Assembly: GCA_014382015.1 (NCBI GenBank)
Contig: JACNKN010000048.1
Location: 1-64,000 of the forward strand
Length of the DNA: 64,000 bases
DNA from: Fidelibacterota bacterium
GTDB taxonomy: Bacteria > Fidelibacterota > Marinisomatia > Marinisomatales > TCS55
Direction: 5' to 3'
Positions within the stretch are counted from its first letter, which is position 1; each line of letters starts with the position of its first letter. The position numbers were made by a program, and so were the translations under genes. The notes beneath the pieces were generated by a model. It was not told the origin of the DNA. It saw only the letters and a list, made by a program, of their open reading frames with translations, and made no database searches. Below, piece after piece: positions 7,957 through 17,363 of the stretch.

Positions 7957-8709
7957 TCAATTCCTTCGGGAAGAGAGTTTGGCCAATAATCGTAAAATTT
8001 CTAAATAGAGCCAGACTAAGGTGACTAGAAGTCCAAAGGCCCCATACCATTCCATATATTTTGGGGCTCCTTTTTCTGCAGCTTCTTCGATAAAATCAAA
8101 ATCAAGGACGAGATTTAATGCTGCAATAATGACCACACCAATACTGAATAAAATACTCATGTTTGAATTGCCATGAATCATGGGAACACCTACGCCAAAC
8201 ATACCCAAAACCCAACTGATGAGATAAACGAAGGCAATACCACCCGTAGCCGCCACCACGCCCAGTTTGAAGTTTTCCGTTGCCTTAATCAGTCCCGAAC
8301 GATAGGCGAGAAGTAAGGCTCCGAGTGTTCCGAAAGTCAGCATAACTGCTTGTTGTACTATGCCGGGATAACGCACTTCAAAATATTTGGAAATACCACC
8401 CAACGCCAATCCCTGCAAGAGGGCGTATGCAGGTACAGTGTACTTTGCGAGATGGTGTTTGAAGGCGGTCAAAATTGCCACACCAAATCCGCCAAAAATA
8501 CCGATCATCATGAACATATTTGTTCTGGGGTCTCCCAATGGCAGATTCCAGGTATAAAGGGCTGTAGTCATGAGCAGAAGTAGTCCAAGCGCTGTTTTAT
8601 GCACCGTACCCATGATGGTCATGGTGGCACCAGTGGTTAAGTCAAAACCGGAAAATGTTTTTGCATTCAGCGTAGGATTCCCAGATCGAAGTGTTAAATG
8701 GCGATTCAT
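7957..8709 (-). CDS. Bax inhibitor-1/YccA-like membrane protein
   Basis: A 250-residue integral membrane protein of the bacterial Bax-inhibitor-1-like type. A short polar N terminus ('RSGNPTLNAKTFSGF') precedes seven hydrophobic segments, including 'TALGLLLLMTTALYTWNL', 'ALLQGLALGGISKYFE' and 'VVIIAALNLVLDFDFIEEAAEKGAPKYMEWYGAFGL' near the end. The Asp-rich 'LDFDFIEE' stretch is characteristic of the family, where acidic residues form a pH or calcium sensor. The bacterial function is not settled. The start codon overlaps the glyS stop by 4 bases (ATGA), showing translational coupling. Confidence 0.88.
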   Translation of the reverse strand: MNRHLTLRSGNPTLNAKTFSGFDLTTGATMTIMGTVHKTALGLLLLMTTALYTWNLPLGDPRTNMFMMIGIFGGFGVAILTAFKHHLAKYTVPAYALLQGLALGGISKYFEVRYPGIVQQAVMLTFGTLGALLLAYRSGLIKATENFKLGVVAATGGIAFVYLISWVLGMFGVGVPMIHGNSNMSILFSIGVVIIAALNLVLDFDFIEEAAEKGAPKYMEWYGAFGLLVTLVWLYLEILRLLAKLSSRRN

Positions 8710-10034
8710 AAATAATTCTCCATACTATCGTTAATGGCATTTACCAATTGATCCATGGCGACGCGCTCCTGTTGTTGTGAATCCCGATGGCGGAGCGTCA
8801 CAGTTTGATCTTCTGCAGATTGATGATCAATCGTAATACCATAAGGGGTACCCGCTTCGTCTTGCCGATAGTAGCGTTTACCAATTGATCCCGCTTGATC
8901 GTAAATCACTTTGAAATGGGGTTTTAAAATATCCATTACATTTCGTCCAATCTCCGGTAATCCATCTTTTTTGACTAAGGGACAAACCACAGCAGTTACC
9001 GGTGCAATTCTGGGGTGAAGCTTCATGACCACGCGATTATTTTCTTCATCTTCCCAATAGGCATCTGATAATACAGCCAGCATCATGCGGTTTAAACCCG
9101 CTGATGTTTCAATTATGTAAGGAAGGAACCGCTCATTGTTCGGTTGGTCAAATATTTCCATTTTTTTTCCAGAAAATTCTTGATGACGACGTAGATCAAA
9201 GTCTGTACGGTTATGAATGCCCTCAATTTCTGACCAGCCAAATGGAAATTCAAATTCAATATCCCAGGCTTCTTTGGCATAATGGGCCAATTCACCTTCT
9301 CCATGTTCATGAAATCGGAGTTTTTTTGCATCAACTCCCAACTGACTATAAAAGGCCATTCGTTCATCTTTCCAATCAATCATAGATTGGTCGTCTGCGC
9401 CCGGTTTAACAAAATACTGCATTTCCATTTGTTCGAATTCACGGGTTCGAAAGATAAAGTTTCTTGCCACAATTTCATTCCGAAATGCCTTCCCAATCTG
9501 GGCAATGCCAAAGGGCACTTTCAAACGCATGGCATTTTGAGTCAGGAGATAATTCACATAAATACCTTGGGCAGTTTCCGGTCTTAAATATGCAGTATTG
9601 GCTTCTTCTTCTACGGGACCGATATGGGTTTTGAACATGAGATTGAACTGACGTGGTTCGGTCAGATTACCGGTAGTCCCGCATTTGGGACATTGGATTT
9701 CACTCCATTTCCCATCTTCCGGATTTCCATCAAATAATTCATCGGCACGGTAGCGGGCTTTACATTGTTTACAATCCACTAAGGGATCATTAAATGCACC
9801 TACATGCCCAGATGCTTCCCATATTTTGGGGTGCATTAAAATGCCGCTATCCAACCCAACAATATTTTCATGGAGCTGGGTCATGGCCCGCCACCAGAGT
9901 TGGGATATATTATTTTTTAGGGCAATGCCCAAAGGGCCATAATCATAAACAGCCCCAAAACCGCCGTAAATTTCAGAACTTTGAAATACAAATCCTCTGC
10001 GTTTGCAAAGGGATACAATTTTTTCCATACTCAT
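8706..10034 (-). CDS. glyS: Glycyl-tRNA synthetase (homodimeric type)
   Basis: A 442-residue class II synthetase charging tRNA-Gly. It starts 'MEKIVSLCKRRGFVFQSSEIYGGFGAVYDYGPLG', typical of the alpha2 enzyme. A zinc-binding insert carries 'CKQC...CPKC', followed by motif 2 'GKAFRNEIVARNFIFRTREFEQMEMQYF', motif 3 'ETSAGLNRMMLAVL' and an anticodon-binding domain with 'VTAVVCPLVKKDG'. The length is usual for the bacterial form. ATG codons at codons 1 and 3 leave the exact start open by two residues. It heads a minus-strand operon with the Bax-inhibitor-like protein, the isoaspartyl peptidase and the small membrane protein. Confidence 0.97.
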   Translation of the reverse strand: MSMEKIVSLCKRRGFVFQSSEIYGGFGAVYDYGPLGIALKNNISQLWWRAMTQLHENIVGLDSGILMHPKIWEASGHVGAFNDPLVDCKQCKARYRADELFDGNPEDGKWSEIQCPKCGTTGNLTEPRQFNLMFKTHIGPVEEEANTAYLRPETAQGIYVNYLLTQNAMRLKVPFGIAQIGKAFRNEIVARNFIFRTREFEQMEMQYFVKPGADDQSMIDWKDERMAFYSQLGVDAKKLRFHEHGEGELAHYAKEAWDIEFEFPFGWSEIEGIHNRTDFDLRRHQEFSGKKMEIFDQPNNERFLPYIIETSAGLNRMMLAVLSDAYWEDEENNRVVMKLHPRIAPVTAVVCPLVKKDGLPEIGRNVMDILKPHFKVIYDQAGSIGKRYYRQDEAGTPYGITIDHQSAEDQTVTLRHRDSQQQERVAMDQLVNAINDSMENYL

Positions 10035-10151
10035 AAGGTTGAGATAAATCTCCGTTAATTATTAAGACGGGAAATTAGGAAATTATTTAGATAAATAAAT
10101 GGTGTGAAATGATGAAAGAATTAAATCATTTCTGATGTTATATAATAATGA

Positions 10152-10180
10152 GATTGCGTCAGCTTTGCTTCGCAATGACA
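10152..10180. repeat. Short hairpin repeat 'ATTGCG...CGCAAT'
   Basis: Within the 154-base gap between the CcmH-like gene and glyS lies GAGATTGCGTCAGCTTTGCTTCGCAATGACA (split here as stem ATTGCG, loop, stem CGCAAT). It is a small hairpin of the 'attgc...gcaatgaca' kind that occurs dispersed in many bacterial genomes. It could end transcription weakly or be a mobile palindrome. Nothing else is recognisable in 10035-10188 apart from the AT-rich stretch that should hold the glyS promoter. Confidence 0.4.
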
Positions 10181-10188
10181 GTTTGGGT

Positions 10189-10611
10189 TTAATCCATTTC
10201 TTTGAGCTCACGTTCAATCTGATCACTATAAGCAACCGATTCATCGGTTACTTCAGCAATTTCGGGCGTTTCCTTCGTTGTTCTGATATAAACAAAAATA
10301 ATGGTGATGCCTAATAAACCAATAAAGATGGGGGCAATCCAGGCAAAATAATTAAACCCTTCCGCAATGGGGATTGCCAATACACGCTCCCCAAATTTTT
10401 CTTTATAATAATCAAGTATTTCGGTTTTTGTTTTTCCTGCATTCACCATGCCCGCAATTTCCATTTCCATTTCTTTATTTCCGTGGTCATACACAGTGCC
10501 ACTCCAGCAGCAAGTGGCCATAAGGCTTTGTTCCAAATCTACGATTAGATCACTTTTTTCGTCGGCCCATACCAGGCTCAAAAGGATTAAAACGGGGAGG
10601 AGTTTTTTCAT
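10189..10611 (-). CDS. CcmH-like cytochrome c maturation protein
   Basis: A 140-residue protein with signal peptide (1-16), a helical domain around residues 20-85 and one transmembrane helix ('YFAWIAPIFIGLLGITIIFVYI'). It resembles the CcmH/CycL thiol protein that handles apocytochrome c, with the family segment 'EMEIAGMVNAGKTKTEILDYYKEKFGERVLAIP'. The usual LRCxxC pair is replaced by adjacent cysteines Cys34-Cys35 in 'MATCCWSGTVYDHG', which is a variant form. No other cytochrome-maturation gene lies nearby. Its start overlaps the topA stop by 4 bases, so the two are co-translated. Confidence 0.75.
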   Translation of the reverse strand: MKKLLPVLILLSLVWADEKSDLIVDLEQSLMATCCWSGTVYDHGNKEMEMEIAGMVNAGKTKTEILDYYKEKFGERVLAIPIAEGFNYFAWIAPIFIGLLGITIIFVYIRTTKETPEIAEVTDESVAYSDQIERELKEMD

Positions 10612-13133
10612 TTCTTTTTGGTTTTCTTTTTTGCTTTACGGCGTTTTTTTCTTGGAGGAGCGGCTCGCTTTTTATTGATGAGTTCCACCCCTTCTTCTAG
10701 TGTCATTTTTTCCGGATCCCTATCTCGCGGAAGAGAAGCATTGAATTTTCCATCCGTAATATAGGGTCCATATCGTCCGGATTTCAAGACCAAAGATTCG
10801 CCGGTTTCTGTATGATTTCCCAATGTACGTAATTCTTGGGGGCCGCTGTTTCGATTCTTGATCAGCTCCAATGCTTCTGCCAGTTCAATCGTTAAAGGGG
10901 ACTGGGTGGGGGGGATGGTCCCGTTTTTTCCTTTTCCTGCGGTCACGTAAGGACCGAATCGACCGTAATCTGCTTTCACATCTTCACCAGATTCTGGGTG
11001 CTTACCTAATACCCTGGGGAGGGATAAAAGCTTTAACGCCATTTCAAGATCAATATCATCCGCTGGTGTTCCTTTTGGAATCCCTTTCCGCTTACTGGTT
11101 TCGCCCAATTGAACATAAGGTCCGTAAGGGCCATTTTTAACCAAAACCATTTCACCGGAATCCGAATCTTTTCCCAATTCTCGATCTTCGTTGATTTCTT
11201 GATTCAAAATATCCAACGCCTTGTCCACATTCAAGTCGCCAAGATATACGTCTGCTGGAACAGATTTTCGCGTTTCCCCTTGCCGAACAAATGGTCCATA
11301 TTGTCCCACACGAATTTCAATAGGGTCTCCATCATAATCCAATTGGACAGAACAGGCTTTTCCAATATCTATTTTATCATCCAGCATACCCACCAATCCG
11401 ATTTGGTCATCAGAGCCAAAATAGAATTCTTTCATAAACGGGACTGCGTCCAATTCGCCGCGGGAAATCGCATCAAGGCCGTCTTCCATATTGGCGGTGA
11501 ATTGACTGTCCACCAGAGAAGTAAAATGGTTTTCTAACAATTGGGTGACCGCAATCCCTAAAAAGGTCGGTGTTAATTGTCCTCGGTTATTATTTACATA
11601 AGTTCGGTAAACGATGGTGTCAATAATATTGGCAAAAGTGGATGGGCGTCCAATGCCTTGTGCTTCCAATTCTTTCACCAGGGATGCTTCTGTAAATCTT
11701 GCCGGCGGTTTGGTTGCATGTTCATCTGCCGTTAATTCATTGCAAGTGAGTGTTTGACCTTTGGCCAAATCGGGCAAAATGGATTCTTGATCTTCTGTAA
11801 CACCACTCCGACGATCCGTACTTTCTACATAGGCAGCCATATACCCGGGGAATAAAATTACTTTCCCATTGGCGCGAAATTCCGTTTTTTGATTTTCGAT
11901 TGTTATGGCAATTTGTTTCACTTTGGCCGATTTCATTTGGGACGCCAATGTTCGTTTTCGAATAAGGTCATATAATTTTGCTGCATCATTATCGATGGTT
12001 GCTTGAACTTTATCCACGGATGGAAATGTAACTCCAGCAGGACGGATGGCTTCGTGGGCTTCCTGAGCATTCTTCACTTTTGTGGCATAAGTCCGTGCTT
12101 GTTCCGGTAAATATTCTTGACCAAAACGAGATACAATTTCATTTCGCGCTCCATTGATTCCCTCGGCTGAAAGGGTGGTGGAGTCGGTTCGCATATAGGT
12201 AATAAATCCTTGTTCATATAGTCGTTGGGCTGTCCGCATGGTTTTTCGTGCCGAGGATCGCAATTTCCGCGCTGCTTCCTGCTGAAGGGTGGATGTGGTA
12301 AAGGGTGGTTTTGGATGAGAATTTTTAATCTTTTCTTCCACATCCTTAACCGTCCAGGGGCCGTCTTTCAATTCTTTTACCAATTCATCTGCCTGAGCTT
12401 TGGATAATAATAGAGCATCCTGTTTTTTCAACTGTCCTGTATTTGGGTCAAAATCTTTCCCTGTGGCCAAGCGTTTCCCATCCACACGAATGAGTGTAGC
12501 GGGGAATGGATTGTCTTTGGATTGTAAGTTCGCCTTTAAATCATAATACAATGCAGAATGGAATGCTTGGCGGAGTCGTTCTCTTTCCACAATAATCCGA
12601 AGAGCAGAGGACTGAACCCGTCCGGCGGAAAGGCTGACTTTTACAAATTTCATATTCTTTTTTAACGTACTCCAGAGAACACGAGAAATTTTATACCCCA
12701 CAAGCCGGTCAATAATGCGGCGGGTTTGTCGGGCGGCCACTAAATCGCTATCGATTTTCCGGGGGTTATTCATTCCCTCCGCAACACCTTCTTTTGTGAT
12801 TTCTGTAAACTGAACACGAGAGAGTTTTGAGGGATCTACTTCCGTAGCAATATGTGCTGCAATGGCTTCTCCTTCGCGATCCGGGTCAGTAGCGATAACA
12901 ATTCGATCTGTTTTATTTGCCAAAGATTTAAAATCTTTCATGAAGGATTTCTTATCGGGAAGTACATCTTCTACTGTGGCAAAGTCGTTATCCACATCCA
13001 CACCCAATTCTTTTTTGGGTAAATCCTTGATGTGGCCTACACTGGCCATAACTTCATATTCACCACCAAGGTATTTCGATATGGTTTTTGCCTTAGAAGG
13101 CGATTCAACAATTAATATTGGTTTTGAGCTCAT
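10608..13133 (-). CDS. topA: DNA topoisomerase I
   Basis: An 841-residue type IA topoisomerase that relaxes negative supercoils. The Toprim domain opens 'ILIVESPSKAKTISKYLG' and carries the acidic DPDREGE at 83-89. The catalytic tyrosine is Tyr313 in 'GFITYMRTDST'. After the core, at about residue 590, there are four or five short C-terminal repeats of the form 'xGRYGPYITxG', without the zinc-binding cysteines found in E. coli TopA. A very basic tail ('PPRKKRRKAKKKTKKK') ends the protein. The first ATG matches the family start. It is transcribed with the CcmH-like gene. Confidence 0.97.
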   Translation of the reverse strand: MSSKPILIVESPSKAKTISKYLGGEYEVMASVGHIKDLPKKELGVDVDNDFATVEDVLPDKKSFMKDFKSLANKTDRIVIATDPDREGEAIAAHIATEVDPSKLSRVQFTEITKEGVAEGMNNPRKIDSDLVAARQTRRIIDRLVGYKISRVLWSTLKKNMKFVKVSLSAGRVQSSALRIIVERERLRQAFHSALYYDLKANLQSKDNPFPATLIRVDGKRLATGKDFDPNTGQLKKQDALLLSKAQADELVKELKDGPWTVKDVEEKIKNSHPKPPFTTSTLQQEAARKLRSSARKTMRTAQRLYEQGFITYMRTDSTTLSAEGINGARNEIVSRFGQEYLPEQARTYATKVKNAQEAHEAIRPAGVTFPSVDKVQATIDNDAAKLYDLIRKRTLASQMKSAKVKQIAITIENQKTEFRANGKVILFPGYMAAYVESTDRRSGVTEDQESILPDLAKGQTLTCNELTADEHATKPPARFTEASLVKELEAQGIGRPSTFANIIDTIVYRTYVNNNRGQLTPTFLGIAVTQLLENHFTSLVDSQFTANMEDGLDAISRGELDAVPFMKEFYFGSDDQIGLVGMLDDKIDIGKACSVQLDYDGDPIEIRVGQYGPFVRQGETRKSVPADVYLGDLNVDKALDILNQEINEDRELGKDSDSGEMVLVKNGPYGPYVQLGETSKRKGIPKGTPADDIDLEMALKLLSLPRVLGKHPESGEDVKADYGRFGPYVTAGKGKNGTIPPTQSPLTIELAEALELIKNRNSGPQELRTLGNHTETGESLVLKSGRYGPYITDGKFNASLPRDRDPEKMTLEEGVELINKKRAAPPRKKRRKAKKKTKKK

Positions 13134-13205
13134 TGTATTTCTTTTTTTCTATAATCAGTATAAATGCCGCAATATTGCGCGCGTATATTAATGTAAATGA
13201 AAATT

Positions 13206-14462
13206 TTATAATGTCAAAGAATTGATATGATCCACCAACCCTTTTATTTTTACCGGTTCCTGATCCCCCGTTTTCAAATCTTTAATTTCCGCCAGTCCTG
13301 ATTTTAATTCTTTATCTCCAATAATGACTGCAATAGTTGCACTGGATTTATTGGCATCACGCATTTGGGCTTTCATGGATCTACGTAAAACATCTAACTG
13401 AGTACGGATATTATTATGTCTCAAATCTTCAGCAAGCTTTACCACTGTGGGTCGAACCGCATCCCCAAGTCCTACTATATATACTTGAGTGGTTTTGCTG
13501 TTTGTTTCAACATTACCCAATGCTAAAAGGATTCGTTCCATCCCCGCAGCAAAACCGATGCCCGGCGTAGGTTTACCGCCCAACATTTCTACAAGACCAT
13601 CATAACGGCCCCCGCCGCAAATGGCATTCTGGGCGCCCAGGGCTGTAGACGTAATTTCAAATGTGGTTCGGGTATAATAATCCAATCCGCGAACAAGGTT
13701 TGGTTCGATGGAATATTGAATCCCCATTTCATCAAGAAATGAGCATACTTCTTCAAAATGGGTTTTGTCTTCTGCCGTCCAGGAATCAGAAATTTGGGGC
13801 GCATCTTTGAGTATTTCAATTTCGTGGGGTACTTTTGTATCCAAAATTCGCAATGGATTATTTTCAAATCTTTTCTGACTGGTTTCACTTAAATCACTAA
13901 AGTGTGGTTTTAAAAAATCACGGAGTGCATTGCGATAATCACTTCTGCATTCAGGCGAGCCGATTGAATTGAGTTTTAATGTGAGCCCCTCTAATCCAAT
14001 ATTATTAAAAACGGTCATAGCCAAAGCAATGACTTCTGCATCTATTTCCGGATGTTCAGACCCAAATGCTTCAATTCCGAATTGGTGGAATTGACGGTAG
14101 CGCCCTTTCTGGGGTCGTTCTCTCCGAAAAAGTGCATCAATATAATAAAGTTTATTCATGGGGCTTTGGCCCCCAAGGTTATGTTGGATGAATGACCGAA
14201 CCACAGGTGCAGTCAGTTCCGGTTTTAGAGTGAGGTTTTCACCACCTTGGTCCGTCCAGCTATACATTTCTTTCGAAACAATATCCGTTTCGGTGCCTAC
14301 ACCTCTGGAAAAAAGTTCCGTTCGCTCGAAGGCAGGGGTGCGGATTTCACTATAACCATAAGTATCCATGATATTGCGAATGGTGGTTTCCAGCGCTTGC
14401 CAGCGTTGGCTTTGGCCCGGGAGAATATCCTGGGTGCCTTTGATAGATCGGATGGATGTCAT
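13206..14462 (-). CDS. hisS: Histidyl-tRNA synthetase
   Basis: A 418-residue class II synthetase. It starts '[18 protein letters not shown]' and has motif 2 'FRRERPQKGRYRQFHQFGIEAFG', the histidine-specific 'LVRGLDYYTRTTFEI' and motif 3 'GGGRYDGLVEMLGGKPTPGIGFAAGMERI', then an anticodon-binding domain. It is complete. The first 55 codons are duplicated, with many base changes, at 17177-17362, so the 5' end present here may not be the ancestral one. The upstream gap to the metalloprotease remnant is only 63 bases and is AT-rich. Confidence 0.97.
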   Translation of the reverse strand: MTSIRSIKGTQDILPGQSQRWQALETTIRNIMDTYGYSEIRTPAFERTELFSRGVGTETDIVSKEMYSWTDQGGENLTLKPELTAPVVRSFIQHNLGGQSPMNKLYYIDALFRRERPQKGRYRQFHQFGIEAFGSEHPEIDAEVIALAMTVFNNIGLEGLTLKLNSIGSPECRSDYRNALRDFLKPHFSDLSETSQKRFENNPLRILDTKVPHEIEILKDAPQISDSWTAEDKTHFEEVCSFLDEMGIQYSIEPNLVRGLDYYTRTTFEITSTALGAQNAICGGGRYDGLVEMLGGKPTPGIGFAAGMERILLALGNVETNSKTTQVYIVGLGDAVRPTVVKLAEDLRHNNIRTQLDVLRRSMKAQMRDANKSSATIAVIIGDKELKSGLAEIKDLKTGDQEPVKIKGLVDHINSLTL

Positions 14463-14525
14463 TTGTTTTTAATTATTTTTATGAAATTCATAAGGAAAAG
14501 ATTACAACCGTTTTGAATAAAAATT

Positions 14526-15274
14526 TTACTTCAAAAGCACCATCTTCATACTTTTTGAAAATACTTCATTCGTTTCATGGGAAATGGCTGTGAGTTTATA
14601 AATATAAATCCCCGCCGGTACCTTATGCCCATTTCTGTCTTTAGCTTGCCAGTTGATTTGCTTATACCCCGGCTGTTCATTTGCATTTGTCCATGATTTC
14701 ACTTCATTTCCGCGAATATCATAAATGGTAATCAATACAGAACTGGCTTCAGGCAAACTATACTTAATTATGGTAGAAGGGTTGAATGGGTTGGGATAAT
14801 TTGCATTCAAACCATATACCGCGGGAATTGGTTCATTTATATTAGAAATATCATCCCGAATTTTTATAAATGATTCACCCCAAGTGAAAGCCGGGTCTGA
14901 TTTGGCAGACTCACCCACATTGTTTACGGCTGATACATAATAGGTAAACAAGTCTGTCGCGCCGTCATTTAACGCAATCTCAACTTCTACATCAGTAAAT
15001 GATGTAGAAGTTGTTGACGAAATTACTTGTACTTGCAAACAGTTCATTCCATACATTTGATATTTACATTTACGCCAGACATTGTAAGAGGTTGCGCCTG
15101 AACTAGCAGTCCAACTTACACTAACAGGATCCCCCAGACTAAAGGGGTTGACAATATATAGTCCTGTGGCGGCGGCGGGCGGCTGTGGCGGGACGCGAAA
15201 GCTGGCGACAGTGCTTGCGGTTCCATTCAACACTCGGGTGTTGTGTTCGTAATCTGGGGTACCCATCGGCACAC
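14526..15274 (-). pseudogene. Detached C-terminal part of the metalloprotease: FN3-like domain and sorting tail
   Basis: This frame continues the protease but is out of phase with it, so it is probably not made as a separate protein. It encodes a linker, an FN3-like domain ('PFSLGDPVSVSWTASSGATSYNVWRK...YYVSAVNNVGES') and a complete secretion tail, 'YGLNANYPNPFNPSTIIKYSLP...GIYIYKLTA...KSMKMVLLK'. Such tails direct proteins out through a type IX-like pathway in the FCB group. Open reading extends upstream to 15335, but the protease reading is better up to about 15275. The join needs a net shift of two bases or one base. Either the gene is broken, or the base call is wrong. Confidence 0.7.
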
Positions 15275-16435
15275 CCCATAAGTGACGGAAGGATTGGACC
15301 AGTACTTTTTTCGAACACAGGAACCACCAGGGCAATCTGGATCATCCCAGGCCATAATAGTTCTCCAGTCCCCTGGTTTATAGACATACCCATGTCCATA
15401 CTGATAAGGTAAATTGCTCTTTTCTACGCGTGTATCGTGCAGAGCCCCTTGCAGATGACCAATTTCATGTCCGAATGAATAATTGCCCGTTGCACAAGAG
15501 TATTTTACAATAGCAAAAGCTGTACTCTCAGTTGCCAGAATTGATGCTCTTCCGCAATACGTCGGATCGTTAGTAAGAAGTATCGCCACATCGGCATAAT
15601 ATTGGTCACGCAGGCTGTGGATCTCAGGCATATATTCATCGGGGATACCTTCAAATAGACCCAAATCAATTTCAATGTCACCGGACTCTACATAATCAAC
15701 CTGCCAATTAAAAACCGGATTTAAGGTTATGTTTATACCACTGTTCATATATCCCTGATTTGTCTCGTCAATGGCAAGCTGAATTAGACCGTCAATATCA
15801 TTCGTTAAACTTTCCACGGCTTGAGTATAAGCAACTAATACATCAATTACCACGTTCACAGACGCCAATGTTTTACCGGACCTTGGCGGAACTGTTGTAC
15901 TTGAGTTGGATTCATTTTCTGTCGAATCATCTTTCTGTGAGGTTCCTTCTTCAATTAAAGACGGATCTTCCGGCAGAAACTGGCTTTGATCAACACTAAT
16001 GACCACGTGAACTCCTGATCCTAAGGGTTCTACTTTGTATAGCTCCATATTGGCCCAGACCGACCCCGTAATGCCCTCCTCGGTAACTACAAAAATTACA
16101 TCGCCCTGTTTTTCAGGAATCGTGCCGTACCAGGTATACTGAGACCTTTCCCTAAATTCTGTTTTATCATGGTTAACGGTGAATAATTTACTATGAAGCA
16201 TATTCAGGTGAATTGGTCCGTTATTCAAGAGTCTTGAAATATTCTTAATACGAACGATTCTAACCTCTTTGGCCGTTTTCCGGCTTCGCACTTTTGTCAG
16301 ATGTACGGCCTGTGGGTTAGAGAGAGAGCTTTCATCAACCTGGACAAAGAAATCATTCCTCGCACCTTGTGCGGTCATAGTCTGACTAAAGACTATTAAG
16401 GATGTGAGTATTAGCTTTAGGATTTTCTTAATCAT
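15227..16435 (-). CDS. Secreted metzincin-type zinc metalloprotease (catalytic part of a frameshifted gene)
   Basis: A 402-residue reading frame with signal peptide (1-24), a propeptide-like region (about 25-190) and a peptidase domain. Zinc motif HEIGHLQGALHD at 323-334 matches HExxHxxGxxHD of metzincins (M12-like), and 'IMAWD' about 40 residues later may be the Met-turn. At about 15268-15282, after 'YWSNPSVTYG', the frame runs into unrelated residues, while the neighbouring frame carries on with 'GVPMGTPDYEHNTRVLNG', the expected continuation of such proteases. An extra GT in GGGGTGTGCCG is a simple explanation. The intact protein would span 14526-16435, about 635 residues. It lies in the segment flanked by the two hisS 5' ends. 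Confidence 0.8.
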   Translation of the reverse strand: MIKKILKLILTSLIVFSQTMTAQGARNDFFVQVDESSLSNPQAVHLTKVRSRKTAKEVRIVRIKNISRLLNNGPIHLNMLHSKLFTVNHDKTEFRERSQYTWYGTIPEKQGDVIFVVTEEGITGSVWANMELYKVEPLGSGVHVVISVDQSQFLPEDPSLIEEGTSQKDDSTENESNSSTTVPPRSGKTLASVNVVIDVLVAYTQAVESLTNDIDGLIQLAIDETNQGYMNSGINITLNPVFNWQVDYVESGDIEIDLGLFEGIPDEYMPEIHSLRDQYYADVAILLTNDPTYCGRASILATESTAFAIVKYSCATGNYSFGHEIGHLQGALHDTRVEKSNLPYQYGHGYVYKPGDWRTIMAWDDPDCPGGSCVRKKYWSNPSVTYGVCRWVPQITNTTPEC

Positions 16436-16493
16436 GTCAGCCTCCTTTTTTGTTTTTATAAAAAGTTAAAGTGATTCTCCAAAAAACCACAGG

Positions 16494-17180
16494 TTAATTC
16501 AGATGATAGTTGAATAATACTTGTCGATATTTAAGGATACCTCTGTCTTTTAATTCTGCACCGACACGGCCTATTCCCGGAGCATAATAAAGGTAAAAAT
16601 CTGAAATCCCTGATATATCTTCCGCTAACTTTCTTTGATAATGATACACGTAACATGAGAATGTCCCGATCGGGGTTTCAAAGTCCTGATTTGTGGCTAT
16701 ACATGTATATGTAAGCGTATCTGCAAATAAAAACGTTTGAGTATAATGATCATAGACTAGATTAGCATGTTCCCATTTGTCTTCTTTTTGCGCAGGATAT
16801 TTTAAATATAAATGTTTTTTAAAAAGGGTATCTTTAGGAGAAACAGCTCCCAGTATATACAGGCCACTATCACCATTTGTATAGAGCCATTTGTATGGTC
16901 TTGGATTATATGTAGGGGGATTAAACCAACCCCATATAGCGGAATGATAGGATTGGCCATCCAGAATGACTGTGGTGTCGCCAACGATTTCCCCATAAAG
17001 TGAATCTGTTAATCCTTCAATAACATGATCTTCACCACTATAAACTTTTTGTTCGTAAGCCCAATAATTCCCCACAGAAAGAGGAACAAGAGTATTATTT
17101 GGTTTTTCATTATTATTTTCGCAACCGCTGGTTGTGAAAATAATAATGAAAAAAACTATAGATATATATTGGTGTTTCAT
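16494..17180 (-). CDS. Lipoprotein of unknown function
   Basis: A 228-residue lipoprotein with lipobox 'FTTSGC' (Cys20) followed by 'ENNNEK'. The rest is beta-rich, starting '[19 protein letters not shown]', and resembles uncharacterised FCB lipoproteins beginning with a 'GNYWxY' motif. No catalytic residues can be named. Its ATG overlaps the TGA of the hisS fragment upstream (ATGA), so it may be translated from that remnant's leader. The signal-peptide codons contain a 24-base inverted repeat (17103-17153). It shares the insert between the hisS copies with the frameshifted protease. Confidence 0.75.
   Translation of the reverse strand: MKHQYISIVFFIIIFTTSGCENNNEKPNNTLVPLSVGNYWAYEQKVYSGEDHVIEGLTDSLYGEIVGDTTVILDGQSYHSAIWGWFNPPTYNPRPYKWLYTNGDSGLYILGAVSPKDTLFKKHLYLKYPAQKEDKWEHANLVYDHYTQTFLFADTLTYTCIATNQDFETPIGTFSCYVYHYQRKLAEDISGISDFYLYYAPGIGRVGAELKDRGILKYRQVLFNYHLN
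17103..17153. repeat. Long inverted repeat inside a lipoprotein signal sequence
   Basis: Arms of 24 bases (17103-17126 and 17130-17153) are separated by GCT and match at 23 of 24 positions. They lie exactly over the codons for '[17 protein letters not shown]', and the opposite strand reads '[17 protein letters not shown]'. Both strands therefore encode nearly the same lipobox peptide. The RNA could fold into a strong hairpin close to the start codon and reduce translation. Confidence 0.9.
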
Positions 17181-17362
17181 GGCTCTACGCCCACGCCCCG
17201 GGCAAAAAGTTCGGTTCGCTCAAAAGCTGGGGTACGGATTTCACCATACCCATACGTATCCATGGTGTTACGGATGGTGGCTTCCAATGCTTGCCACCGT
17301 TGGCTTTGGCCCGGGAGAATGTCCTGGGTGCCTTTAATTGATCGGATAAATTCTTTAGTCAT
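17177..17362 (-). pseudogene. 5' fragment of hisS (first ~55 codons)
   Basis: A 61-codon frame reading '[19 protein letters not shown]', '...[14 protein letters not shown]', then breaking into 'VEP' and a stop. It matches residues 3-57 of the intact HisS at 13206-14462 with about five amino-acid changes but many synonymous ones, so it is an old or imported duplication. It cannot be functional. It starts 1 base after the zinc-ribbon gene's stop, suggesting that the ancestral order was zinc-ribbon gene then hisS, before the lipoprotein-protease segment came between. Confidence 0.88.
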
Positions 17363-17363
17363 T

